Counted from the first letter of the stretch, positions 1 to 8,931 are shown. The stretch: 41,240 bases of DNA from Polyangiaceae bacterium (GCA_013214025.1 JABSRN010000102.1:1-41240); one strand, 5' to 3'. Program-made: numbers and translations. The notes: a model not told the origin generated them from the sequence alone.

Positions 1-234
1 ACAGTCACGAATAAGAAGTAAGGCGCGCAATCGTAGTTCTGCACGCACTCCGGCCTCATCGCAAGGCCGCTAGGTCGGGGACGGGAGGGTTCCTGAACCC
101 CGGGTCAAGCAAATATACCGTGACTGGCAATTTGCGGCGTTGCTGTAGACGGATCCCAGGAACATCGGGGGCAGTCGCCTCTACTGGGGGCAGCACCCTG
201 CGGACATTCTTGAGCAAACGAGCAATAATGCGAG
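1..234. other. Intergenic left edge, no gene seen
   Basis: This stretch lies downstream of the minus-strand GAPDH gene. Short reading frames on both strands have no recognisable family, signal peptide or ribosome-binding site, so none is called. No strong hairpin followed by a T tract is visible, so the GAPDH terminator is not identified. Confidence 0.5.
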
Positions 235-1683
235 CTAGTCGATCGCTGGGAAATTCGGCGGCGCGACCTTCGAGATGTGCTGTAGCAGCCGCACGACCTG
301 GGCGCTGTAGCCGTACTCGTTGTCGTACCAGACGTAGAGCACACAGCGTTTGCCGTGAGTGATGGTGGCGTAGCTGTCGACGATGCCGGCGTGACTGTTG
401 CCGACGAAATCGCTGGAGACCACTTCCGTTGACTGGGTGTAATCCACCTGCGCTTGCAGGGCTGAGTCCAGCGCTGTGGCGCGCAAAAATGCGTTTACGG
501 TTTCTTTGTCGGTTTCGTTTTCGAGGTTGAGGTTGAGCACGGCCAAGCTCACGTTAGGCGTCGGCACACGAATGGCGTTGCCGGTGAGTTTACCTGCCAA
601 CTCCGGGATGGCTTTGGAGACCGCCTTGGCCGCTCCCGTTTCGGTGAGCACCATATTGAGCGGCGCACCCCGACCTCGGCGTTCTTTCGGGTGATAGTTG
701 TCGATCAGGTTCTGATCGTTCGTGTACGAGTGGCACGTTTCCATGTGGCCGTTCTCGATGCCGAACTTGTCGCTGATGACCTTCAGTACCGGAACGATTG
801 CGTTGGTGGTGCAGCTGGCAGCAGACAGCAAACGCTCGTCGGAATCTACGGTGTTGTGGTTAACGCCGAAGACGATGTTGGGGATGTCGCCCTTGCCAGG
901 TGCCGTCAGAATCACGTGGGAGACGCCACCACTCTTCAGATGCCGTCCCATGCCTTCGCGATCGCGCCAAATGCCAGTGTTGTCCAGCACGACCGCGTCT
1001 TTGATGCCGTACTTGGCATAATCAGTTTCCTCGGGAGCGGCTGAATAGATCACTCGAACCAGATTGCCGTTGATGACGAGGGCGTTTTCTTCTTCGTCGA
1101 TCTCGATGGTGCCTTTGAAGCTGCCGTGCACCGAGTCGTAACGCAAGAGGCTGGCGCGTTTCTTGAGATCCCCGGGAGCGCCCTTGCGAACCACGATAGC
1201 GCGCAGTCGGAACTTGTCGCCGCCACCGGTCTTCTCGATCAAGATACGGGCGAGCAATCGACCGATGCGACCGAAGCCGTACAGCACGATGTCTTTAGGT
1301 TCCTCACGCAGGGGTTTGCCGCCGGGTCCGATCTTAGCGAACTGACCGTCGAGGAATTTTTCGAGATCGGCGTCCTTGCCGAGCTGAGAGAACTCGTGAC
1401 TGAAGTGGCCCACGTCGATGCGGGTGGGGGCCAAACCTCGTCGGGCGATGGACTGCACAATCTTTAGGCTGTCGCTGACGCCGATGTCCTTCTCGAGTCG
1501 ACGAGCTTTGCGATGGGTTTTGATGACCTGAATTGGGGTTTGACCAACCAGCGAGATGCCATAAACGATGATGACAATGCCGTGATCGCGGTACAGCCCA
1601 CCAATGATGGGCCCCATGGTTTCGGCGGCCTCCTCAGCGGCTTTCCAGGCGGCGAGGTAGGCTTCGGTCTTGGCATCGCTCAT
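235..1683 (-). CDS. gap: Glyceraldehyde-3-phosphate dehydrogenase, long (about 480 aa) form
   Basis: NAD(P)-dependent GAPDH, interconverting glyceraldehyde-3-phosphate and 1,3-bisphosphoglycerate in the cytoplasm. The 482-residue product has the Rossmann motif GFGRIG at about 136-141 and the catalytic ASCTTNA segment with Cys at about 291. The C-terminal part has the WYDNEYGYS motif typical of the family. Residues 1 to about 130 form an N-terminal extension absent from the usual 330-residue enzyme. From memory it resembles the long GAPDH clade of Pseudomonas and Vibrio, including the LYGFGRIGRLLARILIEKTG region. The ATG at 1683 lacks a clear Shine-Dalgarno sequence but gives the expected full length. 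The gene stands alone, divergent from the Nif3-like gene, with no other glycolytic gene nearby. Whether it works in glycolysis or gluconeogenesis cannot be told from sequence. Confidence 0.95.
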   Translation of the reverse strand: MSDAKTEAYLAAWKAAEEAAETMGPIIGGLYRDHGIVIIVYGISLVGQTPIQVIKTHRKARRLEKDIGVSDSLKIVQSIARRGLAPTRIDVGHFSHEFSQLGKDADLEKFLDGQFAKIGPGGKPLREEPKDIVLYGFGRIGRLLARILIEKTGGGDKFRLRAIVVRKGAPGDLKKRASLLRYDSVHGSFKGTIEIDEEENALVINGNLVRVIYSAAPEETDYAKYGIKDAVVLDNTGIWRDREGMGRHLKSGGVSHVILTAPGKGDIPNIVFGVNHNTVDSDERLLSAASCTTNAIVPVLKVISDKFGIENGHMETCHSYTNDQNLIDNYHPKERRGRGAPLNMVLTETGAAKAVSKAIPELAGKLTGNAIRVPTPNVSLAVLNLNLENETDKETVNAFLRATALDSALQAQVDYTQSTEVVSSDFVGNSHAGIVDSYATITHGKRCVLYVWYDNEYGYSAQVVRLLQHISKVAPPNFPAID

Positions 1684-1943
1684 AGGAGCGGGGTGTAGTG
1701 CTGGCTTTCCGGAATGGCAACGACGGCTTGTCCCGGCGAAGAGGACACGGAGAATCCGGCGGCGTCCCGGGTCAGTAGCGGCTGTAAGCGGAGCCCAGAG
1801 CTGCTCTCATGGCCCCGGCGGGTATCGGCCGGAGGGCTTCTTTTTCCGTGATGTTTGGTCTGGGACGGCGTCCGGCCCTCACTCTGCGCGGTCGATCGGG
1901 GGCGTATTGCCCGGGATCCACAGACCCGGTAGCGTCGATTTCA

Positions 1944-2744
1944 ATGAGCTTTCAACTCCCGACCCTCCTGTCCGCCCTCGAAATTATCGCTCCGCTCCGA
2001 CTGGCGGAAGACTGGGACAACGTGGGGTTGCTTCTGGAGCCGGATCCCGAGGCGGAGATCTCGCGGGTCCTGCTCACCATCGATTTGACCGACACCGTCG
2101 TCGATGAAGCGATCGAGTTCGGCGCGGAGTTGATCGTCAGCTACCACCCGCCCATTTTCGGCGGGCTCAAACGTCTGACCCAAGCTCGCCCGGATGAGCG
2201 CGCGCTGCTGCGATTGGTGAACGATGGCATTGCGGTGTACTCGCCCCACACTGCGCTGGATGCCGCTGCGGGTGGCGTTAACGACTGGCTAGCGAAGGGC
2301 ATCGGCAAGGGCGAGACCCAACCGGTGGCGCCGCACAGCACTGACGCAGCTCTTGGGGCCGGGCGGCAAATCTCCCTGGCTACACCGACGCGGCTGGACA
2401 GCATCATCAAGCGCGTAAAACGTCACCTCAAGTTGGATCACGTTCGCGTCGCCACGGCTCCCGAACACGCGGCGAACATTCCGATTCAATCGGCCATGGT
2501 CTGCGCCGGAGCCGGGGGCAGCTTGTTGAGCGGCAAGCGCACGGATCTGTTGCTCACCGGGGAGATGCGTCATCACGACGTGTTGTGGGCGACGCGAACA
2601 GGAACCTCGGTGATTTTGACGGACCACACGAACTGCGAGCGCGGCTACCTGCCGACGCTGTCGCGCGCTATGCGAGCGTCCTTGGGCACAAAACTAAAGG
2701 TCCGCATCGCACTGAGCGACGCGGACCCTCTCGTTATTTGCTGA
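1944..2744 (+). CDS. Nif3-like dinuclear metal centre protein (GTP cyclohydrolase I type 2/YbgI family)
   Basis: Nif3/YbgI family protein, a toroidal hexamer with a two-metal site. Its cellular role is poorly defined, and GTP cyclohydrolase I activity has been proposed for some members. The ATG at 1944 gives 266 residues, the usual size, beginning MSFQLPTLLSALEIIAPLRL. Earlier in-frame starts would add a 45-residue stretch unlike the family. Metal-ligand motifs are visible in order: SYHPPIFGG, HTALDAA, LLTGEMRHHD and the C-terminal LTDHTNCERG. It is a single gene, divergent from GAPDH and convergent with the Cys-rich lipoprotein gene, with a hairpin at 2751-2771 just after its stop. Confidence 0.9.
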   Translation: MSFQLPTLLSALEIIAPLRLAEDWDNVGLLLEPDPEAEISRVLLTIDLTDTVVDEAIEFGAELIVSYHPPIFGGLKRLTQARPDERALLRLVNDGIAVYSPHTALDAAAGGVNDWLAKGIGKGETQPVAPHSTDAALGAGRQISLATPTRLDSIIKRVKRHLKLDHVRVATAPEHAANIPIQSAMVCAGAGGSLLSGKRTDLLLTGEMRHHDVLWATRTGTSVILTDHTNCERGYLPTLSRAMRASLGTKLKVRIALSDADPLVIC

Positions 2745-2750
2745 AACAGG

Positions 2751-2771
2751 CTAGCTTCTGAGTCAAGCTAG
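2751..2771. terminator. Hairpin between convergent genes
   Basis: A perfect 7-bp inverted repeat (CTAGCTT, 7-nt loop, AAGCTAG) begins 7 bases after the Nif3-like stop codon and lies before the end of the opposing lipoprotein gene. No T tract follows on either strand, so it is only a possible terminator. Confidence 0.35.
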
Positions 2772-2818
2772 ACGCTGAGCGCATTGATGGCTTTTGATAC
2801 GGCCATCTGGCGTGGCTC

Positions 2819-3394
2819 TCAGCTCGGCGTACAAGTGCCGGAGCTGCCGAACGGAAGGCAGTTGCCGCCCATCAGGCTTCCGCACTCCCCGCTGCTCAGA
2901 CAGCATCCAGTGCCCATTTGAGACACACAAGCGACGTCTTCGACACCCGGCTCGATGCCGAAGCCGCCGGCGTCGAAGTCCATTCCGCCGCCGTCGAGGC
3001 CCGCTCCGCCGCCAGTCAAGTCTGTGCAGTTGCCGTCATCGGTGAAGGTAACCCCGCAGGTTCCATCGGGGGAACAGCATGCGGTGCCGACCTGGGTCTC
3101 GCCGCAATCGGTGGCGGTGGTGCACTCCGAGCCCATGCCGTTGCCTCCGGTGCCCAAGCTGACGGTACCGCCGGTGCCTGAGCCGGTCGTCCCTCCAGTG
3201 CTAGAGCCGGTCGTGCCAGCGGTGCTAGCGCCGGTCGTTCCGCCAGTTGAAGCAGCATCACTGGTGCCGCTGCCGCCTCCGTCAACGGTCCCTGCGGTGG
3301 TGCTATCGCCATCGCCGCACGCAACTGCCGTCGCGAGCAATAGTCCCGCCGTGGCTGTGATGGATGAGATTGAAATTTTACGAATTGCGGCCAT
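2819..3394 (-). CDS. Cys-rich Gly/Thr-repeat secreted lipoprotein
   Basis: Hypothetical lipoprotein of 191 residues. The N-terminus is a signal peptide ending in the lipobox-like TAVAC, so it is probably lipidated and anchored in the envelope. A flexible Gly/Ser/Thr linker follows (about residues 30-80), encoded partly by three 24-bp repeats at 3180-3251. Two Cys-rich blocks follow (CTTATDCG...CCSPDGTCG and CVSQMGTGCCLSSGECG...C) with similar spacing, probably disulfide-bonded modules that arose by duplication. The start is supported by an AAGGAG sequence nine bases upstream. Similar Cys-rich lipoproteins with Ser/Thr/Gly linkers are common in myxobacteria. The function is unknown. Confidence 0.8.
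   Translation of the reverse strand: MAAIRKISISSITATAGLLLATAVACGDGDSTTAGTVDGGGSGTSDAASTGGTTGASTAGTTGSSTGGTTGSGTGGTVSLGTGGNGMGSECTTATDCGETQVGTACCSPDGTCGVTFTDDGNCTDLTGGGAGLDGGGMDFDAGGFGIEPGVEDVACVSQMGTGCCLSSGECGSLMGGNCLPFGSSGTCTPS
3180..3251. repeat. Three tandem 24-bp repeats in a lipoprotein linker
   Basis: Three imperfect copies of a 24-bp unit (3180-3203, 3204-3227, 3228-3251) encode an eight-residue Ser-Thr-Gly-Gly-Thr-Thr-Gly-rich unit on the minus strand. The unit is a multiple of three, so copy-number changes would lengthen or shorten the linker without breaking the frame. Confidence 0.8.
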
Positions 3395-3604
3395 TGTCTA
3401 GGCTCCTTAAGGATTGGAATACGGAATGCGCCTGGTGGGATATGGTGGGATAGTATCACGCGGACCGAGGCGACAGAGGCGAGGAGAAGAGAATTCTCGC
3501 GGTTTCGGACGGGTCGAAGCGCGTCTTGTTTCAGACGGCTGGAAGCTTGTAGTGGCAGCGCTCGGGGCCTTGTGTTGCTGCGGGCTTTGACGTAGTCGGG
3601 CGCG

Positions 3605-4234
3605 ATGCCGTCGCAACGACTCGGGAAAATTCTGTTCGCTACGTCCAACCCCCACAAGATCCGGGAGGTCGGAGAAGTGCTCGGAGCGAGCGGTTGCTCG
3701 ATTGCTGGACTGGACAGCTTGAACGAAAGCTTCCCTGAACCCTTAGAAGACGGCGATAGCTTCGAGGACAACGCGCGGATCAAGGCGCTGGGTTATGCCC
3801 AATCTACGGGCATGAGTTGCCTTGCGGAGGACTCGGGTCTCGAGGTGGACGCTCTTGGGGGCGCGCCGGGAGTGCACTCGGCCCGCTACTCCGGAATCAG
3901 TGGCGACAGGGCTTCGGTTGATCGCGCCAACAACGAAAAGCTCATCGACGCTGTCGCGGGTATGAGCCCTTCGGAACTGAGCGCGCGCTTCGTCTGTGCC
4001 ATGTGCTGGGTGTCGGCCACAGGAGAGGTGCTGGGGGAGACTCGCGGTGTCTACGAGGGGCTCATCACCACCGAGCCCCGAGGGGAAAACGGTTTCGGTT
4101 ACGATCCGCTCTTGTGGTTGCCGGACGTCGGCAAGACCAGTGCCGAGCTCGCGCCTGAAGAGAAGAATGCGCGGTCCCATCGGGGGGCGGCTACTCGAGC
4201 TATGTTGCAACTCATGCTCGCCCAAAACGGCTGA
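3605..4234 (+). CDS. rdgB: RdgB/HAM1 non-canonical purine NTP pyrophosphatase
   Basis: Hydrolyses dITP, XTP and ITP to the monophosphates and pyrophosphate, keeping deaminated purines out of DNA and RNA. The 209-residue length fits the family. The N-terminal substrate-binding segment FATSNPHKIREV is followed by the hallmark AEDSGLEVDALGGAPGVHSARY. The C-terminal part has ENGFGYDPLL and the final SHRGAA motif. The ATG at 3605 puts the first strand at the normal distance from the start, although the Shine-Dalgarno sequence is weak. It is divergent from the Cys-rich lipoprotein gene and lies 271 bp upstream of trkA, so it is probably its own transcript. Confidence 0.95.
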   Translation: MPSQRLGKILFATSNPHKIREVGEVLGASGCSIAGLDSLNESFPEPLEDGDSFEDNARIKALGYAQSTGMSCLAEDSGLEVDALGGAPGVHSARYSGISGDRASVDRANNEKLIDAVAGMSPSELSARFVCAMCWVSATGEVLGETRGVYEGLITTEPRGENGFGYDPLLWLPDVGKTSAELAPEEKNARSHRGAATRAMLQLMLAQNG

Positions 4235-4505
4235 GGCATCGGACAGATTTGGACAGAGCTGTGAGCGACCCAAATAATTCGATGGCGAGCCGGTGCGGGC
4301 CTCGCGTGCGACGCCCAAAGACCCCGCCGGGGAGCGGCGGGCGCCAGGTTGCGGGTGGCTCGTATCAATGTCTGCTTATGCACGACTTATGCCCCTCGTT
4401 CCTCCTCGGAGGAGGCCATGCGATGGGCCGGGGCGGAGGCCGGCAATTTCCTACGCACAGCTCTCGCGCATATGGGACTACACTCGCGATTCGAGGTAGT
4501 GGACT
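4235..4505. other. Gap between rdgB and trkA, no supported gene
   Basis: This 271-bp gap has short overlapping frames with no recognisable protein. It probably carries the trk promoter, but no convincing -35/-10 pair can be pointed to. Confidence 0.4.
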
Positions 4506-5870
4506 GTGAACATCGTCATTGCTGGCGCTGATGTTGTCGCCTACCGATTGGCAGAGCAGCTGATGGGCAACCATCAGGTGATCTGTGCGGTCCCGACCGA
4601 AGCCGCGGTCGAGTCGTTTCATCGGCTGGACGTGCAGATCGTGCGGGGGCCTGTGACTTCCCGCAGTGTGCTTGAGGAGGCTCGAACCGCTGAGGCCGGC
4701 GCTTTCGTCGCGAGCACCGACAATGACGAGCAGAACATCGTCGCCTGTTTAGCGGCCCAGAGCATGGGTGCAGCGCGGACGATATGTGTTCTCCAGCGCC
4801 CGGGATTCTTCAGTACCGAGGACGCGGACGCGCTGGACATGTCTCTCGGCATTGATCAAGTGGTGCGCCCTGCCGAGCATCTCGCGGACGAGATCATTCG
4901 AATCGTTACGGTGCCAGGTGCCCTGGACGTCGAGCTGTTTTTGGATGGCCGAGTGGAGCTACTGCGTTACGCGGTGGAAGAGGGCGCTGAAATTACCCAG
5001 GCCCCACTGAAGAGCTTGAAGCTGCCCCGGCAAGTGGTGCTCATTTCTATTCGTCGGGGGGACGCTCTCATCGTCCCTACCGGAGAAACTCACATTCGCC
5101 CGGGCGATAAGATCACCGCCATGGGCAGGCGCCGATCGATTCAACGCCTGAGTCGCACGCTGCGACGCGAAAGCAGCGAGGCCAGCGCGCGTACCGCTGC
5201 GATTGTAGGGGCAGGTACCGTGGGCGTCGCTGTGGCGAAAGGTCTGCGGGAGGCTGGCTGGCAGGTGAAATTGCTCGAGTCGGACCGCGACCGATGTGAG
5301 CGAGTCGCAGCCGAAGTCGACGCTCTTGTGTTGCACGGAGATGGTGCTGATCTCGAGCTGCTTCAGCAAGAACGCTTCGGGGAGAGCGCCGTCGCGATCG
5401 CTGTTACCAACAACGACGAGAAAAATCTGCTGGTATCCTTACTGGCGAAACATCTCGGCGTGCGGCGCATCGTGACCCGCGCGGACCGCTTGAGCAATGA
5501 ACGAATGTTCGAAAAGGTGGGGGTGGACGTTGTGCGTTCCGCTCACGGCGCTGCCATCCGCACGATCGTTCGCAGCATCGACGAGTCTAACTCGGAGATA
5601 CGCGCGGAATTGGAGCACGGCGAAGCCTGTGTGATTGAGCTCACCCTACCGAAGGGCTTCCCCGCTATTCAGCTGCGGGATTTGCGACCCCCCAGTCTGG
5701 CTGTGGTGGGCGCCATCGTTCGGGCACGGCGACTGATGGTGCCCGCAGGTACCGACGTGATTCGGGCGGGGGACCACGTTTTGATATTTTGCGACCGCGC
5801 CAATGAAGAAAAAACCCGAGACTTTTTCATGGACGCCGACGCTGTGTGGCGGCAGCTGGAAGGCAAGTAG
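4506..5870 (+). CDS. trkA: TrkA, cytoplasmic regulatory subunit of the Trk potassium transporter
   Basis: Peripheral NAD-binding subunit that gates the TrkH potassium channel. The 454 residues hold two RCK (TrkA-N plus TrkA-C) units. The second Rossmann domain is canonical (IVGAGTVGVAVAKGL at about 232-246, then an acidic residue in LLESD). The first is atypical: the N-terminus reads MNIVIAGADVVAYRLAEQL, so the expected Gly-X-Gly-X-X-Gly loop is lost. Downstream parts of that domain (ASTDNDEQNIVA) are conserved. The start is GTG. trkH begins six bases after the stop, so the two form an operon. Loss of the first nucleotide loop suggests that only one of the two sites binds NAD or ATP normally, which is an inference. 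Confidence 0.93.
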   Translation: MNIVIAGADVVAYRLAEQLMGNHQVICAVPTEAAVESFHRLDVQIVRGPVTSRSVLEEARTAEAGAFVASTDNDEQNIVACLAAQSMGAARTICVLQRPGFFSTEDADALDMSLGIDQVVRPAEHLADEIIRIVTVPGALDVELFLDGRVELLRYAVEEGAEITQAPLKSLKLPRQVVLISIRRGDALIVPTGETHIRPGDKITAMGRRRSIQRLSRTLRRESSEASARTAAIVGAGTVGVAVAKGLREAGWQVKLLESDRDRCERVAAEVDALVLHGDGADLELLQQERFGESAVAIAVTNNDEKNLLVSLLAKHLGVRRIVTRADRLSNERMFEKVGVDVVRSAHGAAIRTIVRSIDESNSEIRAELEHGEACVIELTLPKGFPAIQLRDLRPPSLAVVGAIVRARRLMVPAGTDVIRAGDHVLIFCDRANEEKTRDFFMDADAVWRQLEGK

Positions 5871-5876
5871 ACCGTC

Positions 5877-7334
5877 GTGCGCATCCGGTTGGTGCTTGGG
5901 GTCGTTGGGCAGTTGCTCCGCAGTTTCTGTTTCGCCTTCGTTCCGCCGCTGCTGCTCGCGTTGTACGACCGGCACTGGGAGACGGCTGCCTACTTTATGG
6001 GCGTTGGCCTTCTGAGTTACTTGCTCGGTGTACTGTACGGTCAAGGGTTGTCCAAGAGCCAAAACTTTCATCGCTCTGAGGCTCTGGCGGTGGTCGCTAT
6101 GACCTGGTTGAGCGTCGGTGTCCTGGGGGCATTCCCTTATTTTTGCGAAGGTCTGTCACCGGTGGACTCGCTGTTCGAGTCTATCTCGGGATTTACCACC
6201 ACCGGCGCCACCGTATTTCAGGACTTCTCGCACTACGACCGACCGATTTTCCTTTGGCGGGCGATGTCCCAATGGTTCGGTGGGCTCGGGGTCATCGCGT
6301 TGTTCGTGGTTGTCCTGCCGAGGCTCGGCATTGCAGGTCGGCAGTTGTTTTTCGCTGAGGCGTCAGGCGCTCCGGCAGAGGCGGTGAGCCCGCAAGTCCG
6401 CAACAGCGCCGAGAAGCTTTGGATGCTGTACGTCGCTTTAACCACCGTGCTCGGTGGTCTGTTGTTCGCGGCGGGCATGAGCGGATACGACGCGATACTA
6501 CACGCGCTCACCACGATGTCGGCAGGCGGATTCTCCACCAACGCCGAGAGCATCGCCGGCTTTCACAACCCGGCGGTCGAGTGGGTCCTCGTTGTCTTCA
6601 TGCTGATTGCCGGAACCAGCTTTCCGTTGCTGTACCGTTTTGTGAGTGGCCGTGACTTTCACATCTATCGCGACGGCGAGTTCGCGTTTTATCTACTGGC
6701 GGCCGGCACGTCCGCCCTCGCGATCGCGGGGTTGTTGGGGAAGGGCTGGCCAGGGGAGCCCGAAATCCGTGCGGCCCTGTTTCAGGCGGCGAGTTTGATC
6801 TCGAGCACGGGTTACGCCAGTGAGGATTACAACGCCTGGGGCGACGGGGCCCGAGCGATGCTGATTGTGTTGATGGTGGTGGGGGGATGTGCGGGATCTG
6901 CGGCGGGCGGACCGAAAGCGGTGCGCCTGTTGCTGGCACTCAAACACCTGGTGCGCGAAATCAAGCGGGTGCTGCACCCGCGCGCCGTGATGGTGATCCG
7001 TCATCGGGGTCGCTTGGTGTCCGATGAAATCATGCGCGGCGTGTTCACGCTGGTGTTGCTCTATCTGGGGGGGTACTTCGCCGTAGGGATCGTATTGGCC
7101 TTACTTGGCTCGGATCTCGTCGAGGCATTTTCAGCCTCTATCGCCTGCCTGGGCAACGTAGGCCCGGCCTTTGGCAACGCGGGTCCCATGGGAAACTTTT
7201 CCCACTTCTCGACGGCGGGCAAACTGGTGCTGACCTGCGCCATGTGGGTCGGGCGTCTAGAAATCGTAACGGTGTTGGCGCTGCTACACCCTGATGTGTT
7301 GCGTCACTTGAGCTGGGGCGGGAAGCGTCGCTGA
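5877..7334 (+). CDS. trkH: TrkH, potassium-translocating membrane subunit
   Basis: Inner-membrane potassium uptake channel of the TrkH/KtrB superfamily, 485 residues with many hydrophobic helices. All four pore-loop regions can be recognised: SGFTTTGATVF, TMSAGGFSTNAES, LISSTGYASEDYNAWG and CLGNVGPAFG. The TTG, GGF, TGY and NVG triplets mark the selectivity filters. A basic segment (KHLVREIKRVLHPRA) and the C-terminal GRLEIVTVLALL are typical of the family. The start is GTG, six bases after trkA, so translation is probably coupled. The stop lies only four bases from the end of the opposing TPR gene, leaving almost no room for a terminator. Confidence 0.95.
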   Translation: MRIRLVLGVVGQLLRSFCFAFVPPLLLALYDRHWETAAYFMGVGLLSYLLGVLYGQGLSKSQNFHRSEALAVVAMTWLSVGVLGAFPYFCEGLSPVDSLFESISGFTTTGATVFQDFSHYDRPIFLWRAMSQWFGGLGVIALFVVVLPRLGIAGRQLFFAEASGAPAEAVSPQVRNSAEKLWMLYVALTTVLGGLLFAAGMSGYDAILHALTTMSAGGFSTNAESIAGFHNPAVEWVLVVFMLIAGTSFPLLYRFVSGRDFHIYRDGEFAFYLLAAGTSALAIAGLLGKGWPGEPEIRAALFQAASLISSTGYASEDYNAWGDGARAMLIVLMVVGGCAGSAAGGPKAVRLLLALKHLVREIKRVLHPRAVMVIRHRGRLVSDEIMRGVFTLVLLYLGGYFAVGIVLALLGSDLVEAFSASIACLGNVGPAFGNAGPMGNFSHFSTAGKLVLTCAMWVGRLEIVTVLALLHPDVLRHLSWGGKRR

Positions 7335-7338
7335 GCGT

Positions 7339-8490
7339 TTAGAAGCTACGCGTCGGGGGAGCAGTTCGCCTCGGGACGGCGCGCATGGGGGGGCCGGGCC
7401 TGCTGGTGTTGAACTGGGCGATACGAATGGCGGCGTGATTGCCGTGAGCCGTGCCTGGGGCGTTGCTGACGATCCGGCGGTACAGCGGGACGGCCCCGGC
7501 GTGATCCCCGGCGTTCCAGCGAGCGTCGGCTTGTTGTCCCAGCTCGGACCAATACTCTGGGTACTTGCCGAGGGCGTTGTCGTAGAAACTGCCGCGCGAT
7601 TGTGGGGCGTGCTCGGTGGGAAGCTGGGAGAGGGCGGTGGTGGCTTGCCGGTTGCCTGGGTCCCCCGCCAGTATTTGTCGGTACAGGGTAGCGGCGCGCT
7701 TGACCGCGCCTGCACGGAGCGCGATCTGTGCGCGCTCCAGCAGCAGCGCGGTATCGCCTGCAGGAGCGCGTTGCTTCGACGCTCGAGCTGCGCGGGGGCG
7801 TGCGGAGCCGCTCGGGGATGTCTTCTTCGTTGCTGTTTCGTCCGGCGTCGGGCTGTCCTCTGAGAGTGAGTCCTCGGAGGCTGCCGGATCGTCGGCGGTT
7901 GGCGCTTCAGGATCCGGATCGGAGCGAAGCGGAGAGCGGCGCACCACGGCTGTCGCGCTGGACTCGGGGGCTGTAGTCGCTTGCGACACGGAGGCCGTAG
8001 GCTCCGTAGTCGTGCCCAGTCCGAAGACTTGGCTTCCCACGGCGATGGCGATGCCTGCGGCGCCGAGTCCTAGCCAGAGCCCCTGGCGTGAGTTTCCCCT
8101 AGCTAGGGGGAGCGCCAGCGAGTCGTCTTCCTGCTCGTCGTCGCTGTCGTCGAGCTTGGGACCTTCGGTGGCGGAGTTGGACTCGGAGTCTGGCCGGACG
8201 CTTGGGGGAGCCGGGCTGGGGTCCTCGTAGCCGGCGTCGGTCCAGACAGACTTAATTTCGTCCGCGAAGCAGTCGAGCTGAGCGGGCGTGGCCTCCATTT
8301 GCTCACGAGGCACGTCATCGAGCTGCGATGTGGGAGTTTTTTCGGCTGCCAGTGCAGACACGGGTGTGACCGCCATGCTGTCAGCGGGGGGCGTAGCGCC
8401 CCCGCTGGAATCACGGGATTGGGCCTTGTTCGCCTGTATCCGACGAGTATTAGCCTGTTTTCGTGCGCGCTTGCGCTTACCCTTCGCCAT
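7339..8490 (-). CDS. Single-pass membrane protein with periplasmic TPR-like C-terminus
   Basis: Hypothetical protein. The chosen ATG at 8490 gives about 383 residues beginning MAKGKRKRARKQ; an in-frame ATG at 8514 would add eight residues and cannot be excluded. The order is a very basic N-terminus, an acidic Ser/Pro-rich cytoplasmic linker, one membrane helix (GLWLGLGAAGIAIAVGSQVF), a Ser/Thr/Pro/Ala-rich linker, and a C-terminal region with two TPR-like helical pairs (ALLLERAQIALRAGAVKRAATLYRQIL and a later WNAGDHAGAVPLYRRIV segment). It probably acts as an envelope scaffold, but no partner is evident. It follows the lipoprotein gene at 8647-8931 on the same strand after a gap of about 156 bp. 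Convergent with trkH. Confidence 0.75.
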   Translation of the reverse strand: MAKGKRKRARKQANTRRIQANKAQSRDSSGGATPPADSMAVTPVSALAAEKTPTSQLDDVPREQMEATPAQLDCFADEIKSVWTDAGYEDPSPAPPSVRPDSESNSATEGPKLDDSDDEQEDDSLALPLARGNSRQGLWLGLGAAGIAIAVGSQVFGLGTTTEPTASVSQATTAPESSATAVVRRSPLRSDPDPEAPTADDPAASEDSLSEDSPTPDETATKKTSPSGSARPRAARASKQRAPAGDTALLLERAQIALRAGAVKRAATLYRQILAGDPGNRQATTALSQLPTEHAPQSRGSFYDNALGKYPEYWSELGQQADARWNAGDHAGAVPLYRRIVSNAPGTAHGNHAAIRIAQFNTSRPGPPMRAVPRRTAPPTRSF

Positions 8491-8646
8491 TGAATTCGCG
8501 AAGGTCTCGCACATCAGCGGCCTCGAGACCAGCTCGAAGCCGCTGCTCCAGATCCGTAATGGCAGCGTGCGAAGTAGGGGATGCGCCTACCTGGAAGCCC
8601 GGAACTGATCCAAGTGACCGAATCCGGAGGAACTATCCCACGGGAA

Positions 8647-8931
8647 CTATTCTTCGAGTTCCTTCTCCACGTCGTCCATAGACTGTTCCAGATTCTCCGG
8701 CGTGATGGTGTCCAGCGCTTCCTCCTCGAAATCTTCCGGGGTGGGCACGTCCGGTGGCTCTTCCTCGGCAGCTGGTTCGACTTGGGCCGGGGCTGCCGCA
8801 GCCGGTACGACCGCAGGCACCTTGGCGGTGTTCGTGCTCTCTTCTTTGGCCTGGCAGCCGCCGAGGGCGAGGCAGGACACAAGAGTCAGGGCCAGGGTGT
8901 TTCGATAAATCATCACTGTGTTCGAGATCAT
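8647..8931 (-). CDS. Small acidic lipoprotein
   Basis: A 94-residue lipoprotein. The signal peptide (TLALTLVSCLALGGC) has a good lipobox, LALGGC, followed by an Ala/Pro/Val linker and a strongly acidic C-terminus rich in Glu and Asp. The start ATG at 8931 overlaps the TGA of the preceding gene by one base (TGATG), so translation is probably coupled to the helical secreted protein upstream. A second in-frame ATG at 8913 is possible. The acidic tail could pair with the very basic upstream protein; that is an inference from charge and coupling only. No family is recognised. Confidence 0.75.
   Translation of the reverse strand: MISNTVMIYRNTLALTLVSCLALGGCQAKEESTNTAKVPAVVPAAAAPAQVEPAAEEEPPDVPTPEDFEEEALDTITPENLEQSMDDVEKELEE

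Noticed and set aside
3016-3783. 255-codon minus-strand frame across rdgB and the Cys-rich lipoprotein gene
   Set aside because: It overlaps two well-supported genes in other frames and has no recognisable domain; low-complexity Ala/Pro residues reflect the GC-rich background.
4349-4531. Small plus-strand frame overlapping trkA
   Set aside because: TTG start, no family resemblance, out of frame with trkA and not supported by a ribosome-binding site.
7435-8230. Two long plus-strand frames (142 and 204 codons)
   Set aside because: Antisense to the TPR membrane protein; composition is the complement of its low-complexity linkers.
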